A stretch of 64,000 bases of DNA, from contig NZ_JARXVG010000005.1 of NCBI RefSeq assembly GCF_029892485.1, positions 372,001 to 436,000 of the forward strand, in the 5' to 3' direction. Position 1 is the first letter of the stretch. The number at the start of each line of letters is the position of its first letter. The DNA comes from Variovorax boronicumulans. GTDB lineage: Bacteria > Pseudomonadota > Gammaproteobacteria > Burkholderiales > Burkholderiaceae_C. Under the pieces are notes generated by a model. The model did no database searches. It was not told the origin of the DNA and worked only from the letters and a program-made list of their open reading frames with translations. Positions 6,892-14,772 of this stretch are shown one piece after another. The position numbers and the translations under genes are program-made.

Positions 6892-9579
6892 CTACGGCAG
6901 TTCGCGTGCGCTGACCGGATCGGCCGTAGGCGGCAGCGCCCCGCGCAGCGGGCTGGGTGCGAGCTTGCGCGTATCGGCCAGCGGCTGCGGCGGCGGAATC
7001 AGCTGCGTGCCCTCCATGCGGGTGCTGCCGTTTCCCCGGTTGTTCGAGCGCTGCAGCGCCGCATCCGGCAGCACCGGTGCGGCGTTCACGCCGCGCAGCA
7101 TCAGGTTGTCGGTGTTGGGCTGCACCTGCAGCTGCTGGCCGCGGATCTCGTCGTAGCGGTCGTAGGCGAAGGCCTCGGTCGAGGCCCCGTCGCGCATCAC
7201 CGCCGGGCGCAGGAACATCATCAGGTTGCTCTTGTTGCGCGTGCGGTTCTCGTTCTTGAACAGGTTGCCCAGCACCGGGATGTCCCCGGCCAGCGGTATC
7301 TTCTCGATGTTGTTGTTGTAGGTGTCCGACAGCAGCCCGCCCAGCATCACCAGGCCGCCGTCTTCCACCAGCACGCTCGACTCGATCGAGCGCTTGTTGG
7401 TGGTCGGGCCGTTGGGGTTGGCCAGCGAGTTCTGGTCGACCGTGGAGGTCTCCTGGAAGATCGTCATGCGCACCGTGCCGTTCTCGTTGATGGTGGGGCG
7501 CACGCGCAGGGTCAGCCCCACGTCCTTGCGCTCCACGGTAGTGAACGGGTTCACGCCCACCGAGCCCGAGGTGCTCGCATACGAGCCGGTGGGAAAGGGC
7601 ACGTTCTGGCCGATGATGATCTTGGCCTCTTCGTTGTCCAGCGTCAGCAGGTTGGGCGTCGAGAGCACGTTGGCATCGCCATCGCTGCTGAAGAAGTTGG
7701 CGATCGCGCCCAGGATGTACTGGCCGCCGATCTTGCCGGCGAGGCCCAGGTTCAGGCCCGGCTGGATCGAGGAGGCCAGGCCCGCGGCATTGCGGGTGGC
7801 CAGCGCCTGGGTCAGGGCCAGGATGTTGTTCCTGTTGAGGCTGGAGTTGGTGCCGATGACCGCGTTGTTGCCCAGCGCGCTTTGCCACTGCACGCCGAAG
7901 TTGGCGGCCTTGTTGGCGCTGACCTCCACGATCAGCGCCTCGATCATGACCTGCGCGCGGCGGCCATCGAGCTTGTCGATGACGGCGCGCATCTGGCGGT
8001 ACTGGGGCTCGGGGGCGGTGATGATCAGCGAGTTGGTGGACGGGTCGGCCTGGATCTGGCCGCCGGTCGACGGCTGGTTGGCGTTGTTCAGCGGGGCGTT
8101 GGCGGCCGGCGAGCCGCTTTGGCCGCTGCCGCCCATGTTGCCCTGGTTGTTTTGCTGGAAGCTGGCTTGCTGCGGTGCGGGGCTGCCGCCGCCACTCGCG
8201 GTGCCCGGAGTGGCCAGCTGGTTCGCCGCCATCGCGGCGCGCAGCGTGGCCGCCAGGCGCACCGCATCGGCGTTCTTCAGGTAGACCACATAGATATTGC
8301 CGGCCGCGCCGTTGCTGCTTTCGGCAGGCGGACGGTCGAGCTTCTCGATCAGTGTGCGCACGAGTTGCGCGCGCGCCGGGTTGGCTGCGCGCATGAGCAC
8401 CGAGTTGCTGCGCGGATCGGCCAGCAGCGTGGTCCGGAACGATGCGTCGGCACCGCCCGGCGCTTCACTGACGTTCGGTGCGCCCGACGCACTGCCATCG
8501 ATGAGCCGCTGCACCAGCGGAATCATGTCGGTGGCGATCGAGTGCTTCAGCTGGATGACCTCGACATCGGACGCATTTGGCACATCGAGCGCCGCGATGA
8601 TGCGGGCCAATCGCCGCATGTTGTCGGCGTAGTCGGTGACCACCAGCGAGTTGTTGCCCGCGTTCACGTTGATGGGGTTGTTGGGCGGGATCAGCGGACG
8701 CAGCACCGGCAGCAGGGCGTTGGGCGACTCGTGGTTGAGCTTGAAGATCTGTGTGACGACCTGGTTGCTGGCCGACGCCGGCACGGCGCCGCTGGAGGTG
8801 TTCACGGCAACGCTCTGCAGCTTGGCGTTGGCTTCGAGCACGACCTTGTAGAGGCCGTCGGCCTCCACCACCGCAAAGCCCTGCATGCGCAGCGCCGCGG
8901 CGAACTGGTTGAAGGCCGCGGCCGGCTGCACGGCGCGTTCGGTCACGAGGTCCATCGTCCCCTTCACGCGCGGATCGACCACCACATTGCGACCGGTGAC
9001 CACCGCCATGGTGCGCGCCACGGCCTCGATGTCGGCGTTGGAGAAATTGAGCGTGATCGGACTGCTGCGAACCACAGGCGAAGGAGCAGGCGATGGCGTT
9101 GGCACGGCCTTGGCCGGCGCGGGCGTCTCCGCCGTCCGTGTCTCGGTGGCGGCAACGGCAATGGCAACGGCCTGAAGCGTGACCCGCACCGAATTGCCTT
9201 GCAGCTCCGCCGTGTACGGCACCGGCTGCCGCAGATTCAACACGACCCGGCTGCGCTCGCCGGCCTGCACCACATTGATCGAGCGCAGGTTGGGTTGATT
9301 CACTTCGATGGCTGCGCGCCCGACATCGTTGGTGGCGCCAAGGAAGTCCAGTGCGATGCGCGCGGGGCTCGCGACCGAAAAACTGCTGGGTACCGCGGCG
9401 AGCGGTTGTGCCAGATCGATCTGGATCACCTCCGCACCCTGTTGCATGGTGCTTGCGACCGCCTTGATCGCGTTCTGCGCACAGGCGGTGCCGACCGCGC
9501 CGGCCGCAAGCACGCCCAGGCACACGGCCCGAAGGAGGAACCGGAACCGGAGAGCGCCCCGCGCGCCGAGGTCTTTCAC
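6892..9579 (-). CDS. gspD: Outer-membrane secretin, GspD-type with an N-terminal AMIN domain
   Basis: An 895-residue protein with a signal peptide ending near TACAQ (about residue 35). An AMIN-like domain (about 45-135) follows, of the kind that anchors PilQ to peptidoglycan. A Pro/Ala linker leads to an N0 domain (about 180-255), N1-type repeats (about 265-540, the last interrupted by a Gly/Asn/Gln-rich loop) and the secretin channel domain (about 560-790), with VPFPTGSY, the VGLTLRVRP segment and EDGGLVMLGGLL. The multi-N1 layout is GspD-like, while the AMIN domain is PilQ-like. It forms the outer-membrane pore of a secretion or pilus system, but no partner (gspC, gspE-M or pil genes) lies here. 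The GTG start at 9579 lacks a clear ribosome site. It follows the binding-protein gene by 16 bases. Confidence 0.85.
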   Translation of the reverse strand: MKDLGARGALRFRFLLRAVCLGVLAAGAVGTACAQNAIKAVASTMQQGAEVIQIDLAQPLAAVPSSFSVASPARIALDFLGATNDVGRAAIEVNQPNLRSINVVQAGERSRVVLNLRQPVPYTAELQGNSVRVTLQAVAIAVAATETRTAETPAPAKAVPTPSPAPSPVVRSSPITLNFSNADIEAVARTMAVVTGRNVVVDPRVKGTMDLVTERAVQPAAAFNQFAAALRMQGFAVVEADGLYKVVLEANAKLQSVAVNTSSGAVPASASNQVVTQIFKLNHESPNALLPVLRPLIPPNNPINVNAGNNSLVVTDYADNMRRLARIIAALDVPNASDVEVIQLKHSIATDMIPLVQRLIDGSASGAPNVSEAPGGADASFRTTLLADPRSNSVLMRAANPARAQLVRTLIEKLDRPPAESSNGAAGNIYVVYLKNADAVRLAATLRAAMAANQLATPGTASGGGSPAPQQASFQQNNQGNMGGSGQSGSPAANAPLNNANQPSTGGQIQADPSTNSLIITAPEPQYRQMRAVIDKLDGRRAQVMIEALIVEVSANKAANFGVQWQSALGNNAVIGTNSSLNRNNILALTQALATRNAAGLASSIQPGLNLGLAGKIGGQYILGAIANFFSSDGDANVLSTPNLLTLDNEEAKIIIGQNVPFPTGSYASTSGSVGVNPFTTVERKDVGLTLRVRPTINENGTVRMTIFQETSTVDQNSLANPNGPTTNKRSIESSVLVEDGGLVMLGGLLSDTYNNNIEKIPLAGDIPVLGNLFKNENRTRNKSNLMMFLRPAVMRDGASTEAFAYDRYDEIRGQQLQVQPNTDNLMLRGVNAAPVLPDAALQRSNNRGNGSTRMEGTQLIPPPQPLADTRKLAPSPLRGALPPTADPVSARELP

Positions 9580-9595
9580 TGGCGGTTGGTTCGTC

Positions 9596-10516
9596 TCAGA
9601 TCGAATGGCCGAGCACCATCGCGACGCCCGGCTGCTTGTTCGGCCGAACGAAGCTGTCGCGCGTCAGGCGTCCCATCTTGATGGTGAGCGTGTGGGTGTT
9701 GAACCACTTGTCGTAGAGCGCATTGATCTCGCCGCTGGCGTACAGCTGCGCGAGGCTTCGGTCGACCGCCGCGAGCAACGCGGTGTCGCCCTTGCGCACC
9801 ATCACGGCATACGGTTCGACCGACAACGCAAGCCTGCTCAGGCTGAGCGTGTCGATCTCCTTGTCGTTCGACACGAGGCCCTGCAGCAGCGAATCGTCCT
9901 GCGCAAATGCCCGCACCTTGCCTTCCTTCAGGGCCTTGTAGGCCTCGCCGTTGTTGTCGTAGGTGGTGAACTTCGCATCGCGCAGTTCACCGTCGCCCAG
10001 TTGCCTGAAAAGCTTCTCCGAGGTCGAACCCTTGGCCAGCGCGATCGGCATGTTCTTCAGGTCCTTCACCGTCTCCACGTGGAGGCCCTTGTTCGTCAGC
10101 ACGCGCATGCCGGCGACGAAGAAGGTGTAGCTGAAGTCCACCTTCTCCTGGCGCGCCATCGTGTTGGTGGTCGAGCCGCATTCGAGGTCGATTTCGCCGG
10201 CGATCAGCTTCGGAATGCGCTCCGGGCCGGCCACGAGCTTGTACTGGACCTTGATGTCGGAAAGCTTGAGCTCGCGCTTGATCTCCTCGACCGCATTCAT
10301 GCACAGGTCCACCGAATAGCCGGTGGGCTGCTTCTGCGCATTGACGAACGAAAAGGGCGGCACGGCTTCGCGCACGCCGAGCACGATCGTGTGCGTTTCG
10401 CGGATCTTGCTCATCGTGTCGCCGGCGGCTTGCGCCGGCAGTGCCGCCAACGCCGCCAGCGCGGGGACCAGGGAAATCATCGCGGCACGCAGCAGCCGCA
10501 CGGAAAAAGGGAACAT
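9596..10516 (-). CDS. Amino-acid ABC transporter periplasmic binding protein (GltI-like)
   Basis: A 306-residue family 3 solute-binding protein with a signal peptide cut after PAQA. The mature part reads TMSKIRETHTIVLGVREAVPPFSF, then GYSVDLCMNAVEEIK and DLECGSTTNT, all typical of glutamate/aspartate-type binding proteins. No permease or ATPase gene is adjacent, so it either serves a transporter encoded elsewhere or is an orphan. ATG 10516 gives a proper signal peptide; the longer in-frame extension upstream has no such feature. The 282 bases upstream (10517-10798) presumably carry its promoter. Ligand identity is inferred from family only. Confidence 0.85.
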   Translation of the reverse strand: MFPFSVRLLRAAMISLVPALAALAALPAQAAGDTMSKIRETHTIVLGVREAVPPFSFVNAQKQPTGYSVDLCMNAVEEIKRELKLSDIKVQYKLVAGPERIPKLIAGEIDLECGSTTNTMARQEKVDFSYTFFVAGMRVLTNKGLHVETVKDLKNMPIALAKGSTSEKLFRQLGDGELRDAKFTTYDNNGEAYKALKEGKVRAFAQDDSLLQGLVSNDKEIDTLSLSRLALSVEPYAVMVRKGDTALLAAVDRSLAQLYASGEINALYDKWFNTHTLTIKMGRLTRDSFVRPNKQPGVAMVLGHSI

Positions 10517-10798
10517 GGGGGTACGACGCCAACGGCGGTTTGAATTTCGATGTCGATCACACGCCGTTGCTGTTTCGCCGACCCTCGAGAGTCGCGTTCG
10601 CATCCATCGCCCGGCATCGCTCGCAAGAGATTCGGCTCTTGCGAGCGATGCGGACCCCATGTGTCATTCGGGAACCTTGCGCACTGATTGTCGGCCGGAT
10701 TGCGTACTTTCCACTAGCCATGAAAAATGGAATTCAGACGATCATTTTTCGAAGCAATCGCCGGGGGCGCCGAGTGTTAGGCGCCTGAAATTCCCGAT

Positions 10799-11347
10799 TC
10801 ACTTCTTGCCAGGTACGCACGGCTGGCCGTTGATCCGCACGGCCTCCACCACGCATCCCTTGCCGACAGCCAGCGGCCGGGCAGGCCCTTCGACGCGGAC
10901 CTTGTCGCCGATCGTCAGGCCCAGCCGCGCAAAGCCTTCGGGCCGGGTGTGGACGAAGTCGCCGGTGTCCAGCACCACGCCGTTCGCCTCGCCGTGGCGC
11001 GCGTAGTTCAGGCGCAGCACCGTGCCTTCGATGCCTTCGTCGATGCGTGCCGGCGTGGGCGCGTGGCCATCGACGCTGGCCAGTCGCTCGAAGCGGTAGA
11101 CCGTGTGCGAGGCCTCGCCCTTGTGGGAGGGCTCTTCCTCGATGCCCTCGATCACCAGCGCCTGGCCGGGCTGCAGGCCGGCGAAGGCGGACGCAGCGCC
11201 TTCGTCATGGCGGCCGAACACGAACTGCGTGGGCACGCCGTCGGTGTCGATCAGCACGCCTTCGATGCCCCCCTGGGGGCTGTAGACCAGATGCTGGAAG
11301 CGTCCTTCGACCGACCAGACGTCGAGGGTTTCTTGGGGATGTGGCAT
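10799..11347 (-). CDS. Cytoplasmic double-repeat protein, unassigned (OB-fold-like repeats)
   Basis: A 182-residue protein with no signal peptide, preceded by a strong AAGGAG site. It has two internal repeats (about 12-75 and 105-175) of the pattern G-x-[VI]-x-x-L-x-Y/N-x-x-x-G-E-x-x-G-V-[LV]-[IL]-D-T followed by a G-[LQ]-x-x-G-[DQ] turn. The protein at 13839-14621 has the same repeat twice, so the two are paralogues in different compartments. The pattern suggests small beta-barrels (OB-fold-like), but I do not recognise a named family. It is the last gene of a four-gene minus-strand unit, 44 bases after the permease. Confidence 0.6.
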   Translation of the reverse strand: MPHPQETLDVWSVEGRFQHLVYSPQGGIEGVLIDTDGVPTQFVFGRHDEGAASAFAGLQPGQALVIEGIEEEPSHKGEASHTVYRFERLASVDGHAPTPARIDEGIEGTVLRLNYARHGEANGVVLDTGDFVHTRPEGFARLGLTIGDKVRVEGPARPLAVGKGCVVEAVRINGQPCVPGKK

Positions 11348-11391
11348 GGAACTCCTTGGAGAGAGTGGGTTGAAAAAAAGAAAAGGCGAAA

Positions 11392-12531
11392 TCAGCCGAG
11401 CCGCAAAAGCAGCGCCGACACCCCGCACACCAGCAGGAACGGAAAGCTGATGCGATGGAACTCGCGCAGCCCGTTCGGCAGCCTGGCCAGGCGCAGCGCG
11501 ATCAGGTTGGCCAGCGAGCCCAGCACGCAGCCAAAGCCGCCCACGCTCACGCCCGCCGCCAGCGCGGGCAGGTCGCGCACATGGCTGTCCAGCAGGATCG
11601 CCGCCGGCACATTGCTGATGAACTGCGAGGTGACGATCGCCGCGAGGTAGGCGCGCCAGCCTTCGGTGATCGGCCAGTGGCCCAGCAGCGCGGTGATGGC
11701 GGGCAGCTCGGCCAGCTGGCGCAGGTCCACGAACATCAGCGCGATGATCGCGAGCAGCGCCCAGTCGATGCCGCGCAGCACGCGCGGATAGGTCACCAGG
11801 AACACCCCGAACACCACGCCCAGCCCCGCCAGCAGCCAGTGCCGGTCCAGCGCGACCACGAAGCCGACGAACAGAACCCCGGCCAATGCCAGGAGCCGAG
11901 GCTGCACCGGCGCCGCCTCCGCCGCAGGCTTGAGCGCAATGGGCGTGCGCGGCACCAGCAGCCAGACCGCGACGAAGAGCCAGAACAGCATCACCGCCAC
12001 CGTCGGTCCCATCATTCCCATGAACGCGAAGAAGCTCTCGCCCGAGCGGTGCCAGAGGTACAGGTTTTGCGGATTGCCGATCGGCGTGAGGGCCGAGCCT
12101 GCATTCACCGCCAGCGCCTCCAGCACCACCAGCCGTGCGAGCGGCAGATGCGCCTGGTTGGCCAGCACGCGCGTGAGCGGCACCAGCAGGAACAGGCTCA
12201 CATCGTTGGTCACCAGCGCCGAGAGCAATGCAGCGCAGGCCGTCAGCAGCATCGCCAGGCTGCGCTGGTTGTGCGTGCGCGCGAGCAGGCGCTGCGCGGT
12301 GGCCTGCAGCATGCCGCTTTTCTCCACGCCCTGCGTGATGGCCAGCAGGCCGGCGAGCGCGCCCACGGTCTGCCAGTCGACCAGCCTGAGCCAGTCCATC
12401 GGCGCGCGCGGGCGCAGGAACGCGAACAGCACCGCGACGGCCACCAGCACCCACAGCAGGCCGTTGCCGCCGCCCTCCTGGGCGGGGGCGGGCGAAGCAG
12501 GAACCGGCGCGAACGTCGTGTCTTTGCTCAT
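11392..12531 (-). CDS. Anion permease, ArsB/NhaD/SLC13-like
   Basis: A 379-residue integral membrane protein with about ten to eleven transmembrane segments. The motif NAGSALTPIGNPQNLYLW (about residues 135-155) matches the conserved SALTPIGNPQN signature of the ion-transporter superfamily that includes ArsB, NhaD and the SLC13 carriers, and TSQFISNVPAAILL near residue 300 is its second pseudo-symmetric repeat. Substrate is not predictable; an oxyanion or organic anion is likely. Its start overlaps the MFS stop by four bases (ATGA), implying translational coupling. It belongs to the unit downstream of the sigma-54-like promoter at 14657. Confidence 0.8.
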   Translation of the reverse strand: MSKDTTFAPVPASPAPAQEGGGNGLLWVLVAVAVLFAFLRPRAPMDWLRLVDWQTVGALAGLLAITQGVEKSGMLQATAQRLLARTHNQRSLAMLLTACAALLSALVTNDVSLFLLVPLTRVLANQAHLPLARLVVLEALAVNAGSALTPIGNPQNLYLWHRSGESFFAFMGMMGPTVAVMLFWLFVAVWLLVPRTPIALKPAAEAAPVQPRLLALAGVLFVGFVVALDRHWLLAGLGVVFGVFLVTYPRVLRGIDWALLAIIALMFVDLRQLAELPAITALLGHWPITEGWRAYLAAIVTSQFISNVPAAILLDSHVRDLPALAAGVSVGGFGCVLGSLANLIALRLARLPNGLREFHRISFPFLLVCGVSALLLRLG

Positions 12532-13820
12532 GGTGCGGCGGTGGTCAGTGCAGCGGCGGCCGGCCCGTGCGCCATCGAACGGCGACGGTCGCGGGTTTCC
12601 GGCATGGCCAGCGCGAACAGCATGAGCGCACAGGCCGCGATGCCCGCCAGCAGGACGAAGGCCGTGCCGTAGCCGGCCAGGTGCGCGACCGTGCCGGCCA
12701 CCAGGTTGCTCAGCGCCGCGCCCAGTCCCACGCAGGCCGCGCCGATGCCCAGTGCGAAGTTGAAGTGGCCGCTGCCGCGCGTGAGGTCGCCGATCATCAG
12801 GGTCAGCATCACGCCGAAGATGCCTGCGCCGATGCCGTCCAGCACCTGCAGCGACAGCAGCGCGGCAGGGCTGTCGGCCAGCAGGTAGAGCAGCCCGCGC
12901 ACCGGCAGCACCGCGAAACCCACCAGGAAGATCGGCTTGCGCGCCAGCCGCGGCGCCCAGCGCCCGACCGCCAGCGCGATCGGAATGGTCACCAGCTGCG
13001 TGACGATGACGCCGCCCGACAGCCACAGCGTGGCCGAGGTGCCGGCCCGCGTGCCGACCTTCTGCGCCACCAGCGTGAGCATGGCGGCGTTGGCCAGGTG
13101 AAAGAGGAAGGCGCAGGCCAGCAGCACCATGAGGCGGTGGTCGTACCACCGGCCGGTGGAGGGTGCCGTGACGGCCGCCGTGTCGGCATCGACACCGGCA
13201 TCCGCATCGGCGTCGGCGTCGGCACCGCGCGCCAGCCGCTGGTCGACATCGCGGGGCCGGATCAGCATCGCCGCCGCCACTGTCGGCAGTGCCATCGCCA
13301 CCGCATAGAAGAACATCGCATGCGGACCGAAGGCGTGGCCGACCCAGCCGGTGCCCAGCGCCCACAGCACCGTGCCGGCCGCGGTGATCGCGGCATTGCG
13401 GCCGACGCGCGCGTCCAGCCCGGCGCGGCCCACCATGCCGAGGCTGGTGGCCGCGATGGCGGGCGCCACCAGCGTGCCCGCCGCGCCGATGAGCGACTGG
13501 CCCGCCAGGATCACGCCGTAGCCCGGCCAGTTCGCCATGACCACGAGGCATGCAGCAATGAGCGCGATGGCGCCCGCGATCCAGCGCGGCTTGTGCCGCA
13601 CGCTGTCGATCAGTGCGCCGGCCGGCGCCTGCACCACCAGCCCCACCAGCGCCGAGACGAACATCACGGTGCCGATGCGCTGCGGGTCCCAGGCCAGCGT
13701 GCCGGCCATGAAGACGATGAGGAACGGGCCGACGCCGCCCTGGATGTCGGGGGCGAAGAAGGCCAGCGCGTCGAGCGCGCGCAGGCTGCGGCGCGAGGGG
13801 GTGGGTTTGGCGATGCTCAT
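12528..13820 (-). CDS. Major facilitator superfamily transporter
   Basis: A 430-residue protein with about twelve membrane segments in two halves joined by a central loop (about 205-225) that is an unusual Ala-Asp alternation (ADADADAG), encoded by a GC-rich near-repeat. The N-half has the RPRWIAG-type loop after helix 2 (here HKPRWIAGA). Substrate unknown. The layout resembles drug/H+ antiporters, so export is plausible. It begins 18 bases after the periplasmic repeat protein and overlaps the permease gene. Confidence 0.8.
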   Translation of the reverse strand: MSIAKPTPSRRSLRALDALAFFAPDIQGGVGPFLIVFMAGTLAWDPQRIGTVMFVSALVGLVVQAPAGALIDSVRHKPRWIAGAIALIAACLVVMANWPGYGVILAGQSLIGAAGTLVAPAIAATSLGMVGRAGLDARVGRNAAITAAGTVLWALGTGWVGHAFGPHAMFFYAVAMALPTVAAAMLIRPRDVDQRLARGADADADADAGVDADTAAVTAPSTGRWYDHRLMVLLACAFLFHLANAAMLTLVAQKVGTRAGTSATLWLSGGVIVTQLVTIPIALAVGRWAPRLARKPIFLVGFAVLPVRGLLYLLADSPAALLSLQVLDGIGAGIFGVMLTLMIGDLTRGSGHFNFALGIGAACVGLGAALSNLVAGTVAHLAGYGTAFVLLAGIAACALMLFALAMPETRDRRRSMAHGPAAAALTTAAP

Positions 13821-13838
13821 GGTCGACGGCCTGGCGGA

Positions 13839-14621
13839 TCAGGAGGCCGGCAGCGGGGCCGGTGGCGCCATCAGCGGGGCGGGTGGCGTGGGCGGCGTGG
13901 GGCCGGCGCCTCTGGCACCGCGCGGGCCGCCGGGACCACGCGGCCCGGGTTCCAGCCCCGGCCCGCCGAACACTTCTCGCACCGTGTCCGCGGTCTGGCC
14001 CAGGCTGGTGGCCTCCAGCGCCGTGCCCTGCGCGCCGCGGGTGCCCCAGCCGCGCGCATGGAGCTGCGCCCCGGCCTGCAGTTGCGCGCCGTACATCGCG
14101 CCGATGTGCGGCGGGAAGCGCACGATGGTCTTGTCCGCGAGGACCACACCGTGCACGTCGCCGCGGTCGTTGTAGAGCAGGCGTTCGATGCGCCCGCCTG
14201 CCGACAGGGCGCTGAGCGCGCCCGGCTCGCGCGGCGGCGGCGGCGCCATGCCGGGTGCCGGCGGCTGGTCGGTCAGGCTGCGGCCGTTGGCGACCAGCGA
14301 CTGCATGCGCACCACCGGCACGTTGGGCGCACGCCAGCCGCTGACCTGCACGGTGTCGCCGGGCTTGAGCATCTGCATCACCGCGGCCGAGAGGTGCGGC
14401 GCGAATGCGACCTGCGTGCCGTCGGCCAGCAGCAGGCCGTCGGCTTCGCCATTGGGATTGACCAGCCATTGCTGCACGCGGCCGCTGGCGACGGTGCCGG
14501 CCTGGGGCGCGGCGGCCGGCAGTGGCCCCCCGGCGCCGGGCGGCGGTGGCGGCATCTGGGCGAAGGCGGCGCTGCCCGCCAGCAGGCAGGCGGCGGCGAG
14601 GAAGGTGATGCGAGGTGTCAT
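13839..14621 (-). CDS. Exported double-repeat protein, unassigned (paralogue of the gene at 10799)
   Basis: A 260-residue protein with a signal peptide ending AAFAQ (about residue 22), Pro-rich ends and two copies of a beta-rich repeat (about 45-115 and 140-210). The first contains NPNGEADGLLLADGTQVAFA, the second NDRGDVHGVVLADKTIVRFP. Each is followed by a hydrophilic turn of the MLKPGDTVQVSG type. This is the same repeat as in the cytoplasmic protein at the far end of the unit. A strong AAGGAG lies eight bases before ATG 14621. It is the first gene after the sigma-54-like promoter. A periplasmic binding, sensing or chaperone role is conceivable, but function is unknown. Confidence 0.65.
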   Translation of the reverse strand: MTPRITFLAAACLLAGSAAFAQMPPPPPGAGGPLPAAAPQAGTVASGRVQQWLVNPNGEADGLLLADGTQVAFAPHLSAAVMQMLKPGDTVQVSGWRAPNVPVVRMQSLVANGRSLTDQPPAPGMAPPPPREPGALSALSAGGRIERLLYNDRGDVHGVVLADKTIVRFPPHIGAMYGAQLQAGAQLHARGWGTRGAQGTALEATSLGQTADTVREVFGGPGLEPGPRGPGGPRGARGAGPTPPTPPAPLMAPPAPLPAS

Positions 14622-14656
14622 GGATGGCTCCTTGAGGATGGGATGCCCGAAGACAT

Positions 14657-14672
14657 CTCACACAACGTGCCA
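14657..14672 (-). promoter_or_regulatory. Candidate sigma-54 (-24/-12) promoter
   Basis: On the minus strand TGGCACG (14672-14666) matches the -24 element exactly. The -12 region at the right spacing reads GTGAG, which keeps TG but has GA in place of the invariant GC, so the match is partial. Predicted transcription start is near 14646, about 25 bases before the ATG at 14621. The adjacent regulator is a sigma-54 activator, which strengthens the call. Confidence 0.5.
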
Positions 14673-14743
14673 GCGCATGAATCCTTAGAAATCAACGACT
14701 TGCGCGCACCGGGCGGCTTGCCGCTGCATGATCCGGAGACGGT

Positions 14744-14766
14744 GGGTGTCCGGTTTGCGGACACCC
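14744..14766. promoter_or_regulatory. Perfect 9-bp palindrome, candidate activator site for the adjacent response regulator
   Basis: GGGTGTCCG-N5-CGGACACCC lies between the regulator stop (14773) and the candidate -24/-12 promoter, centred about 108 bases upstream of the predicted start. That is the usual distance for a sigma-54 activator site. No T-run follows on the minus strand, which argues against a plain terminator. Confidence 0.5.
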
Positions 14767-14772
14767 TTGGGC

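Noticed and set aside
13195-13230. Ala-Asp alternation in the MFS transporter as a repeat-based switch
   Set aside because: The underlying DNA units are imperfect and short. A flexible inter-domain loop explains it.
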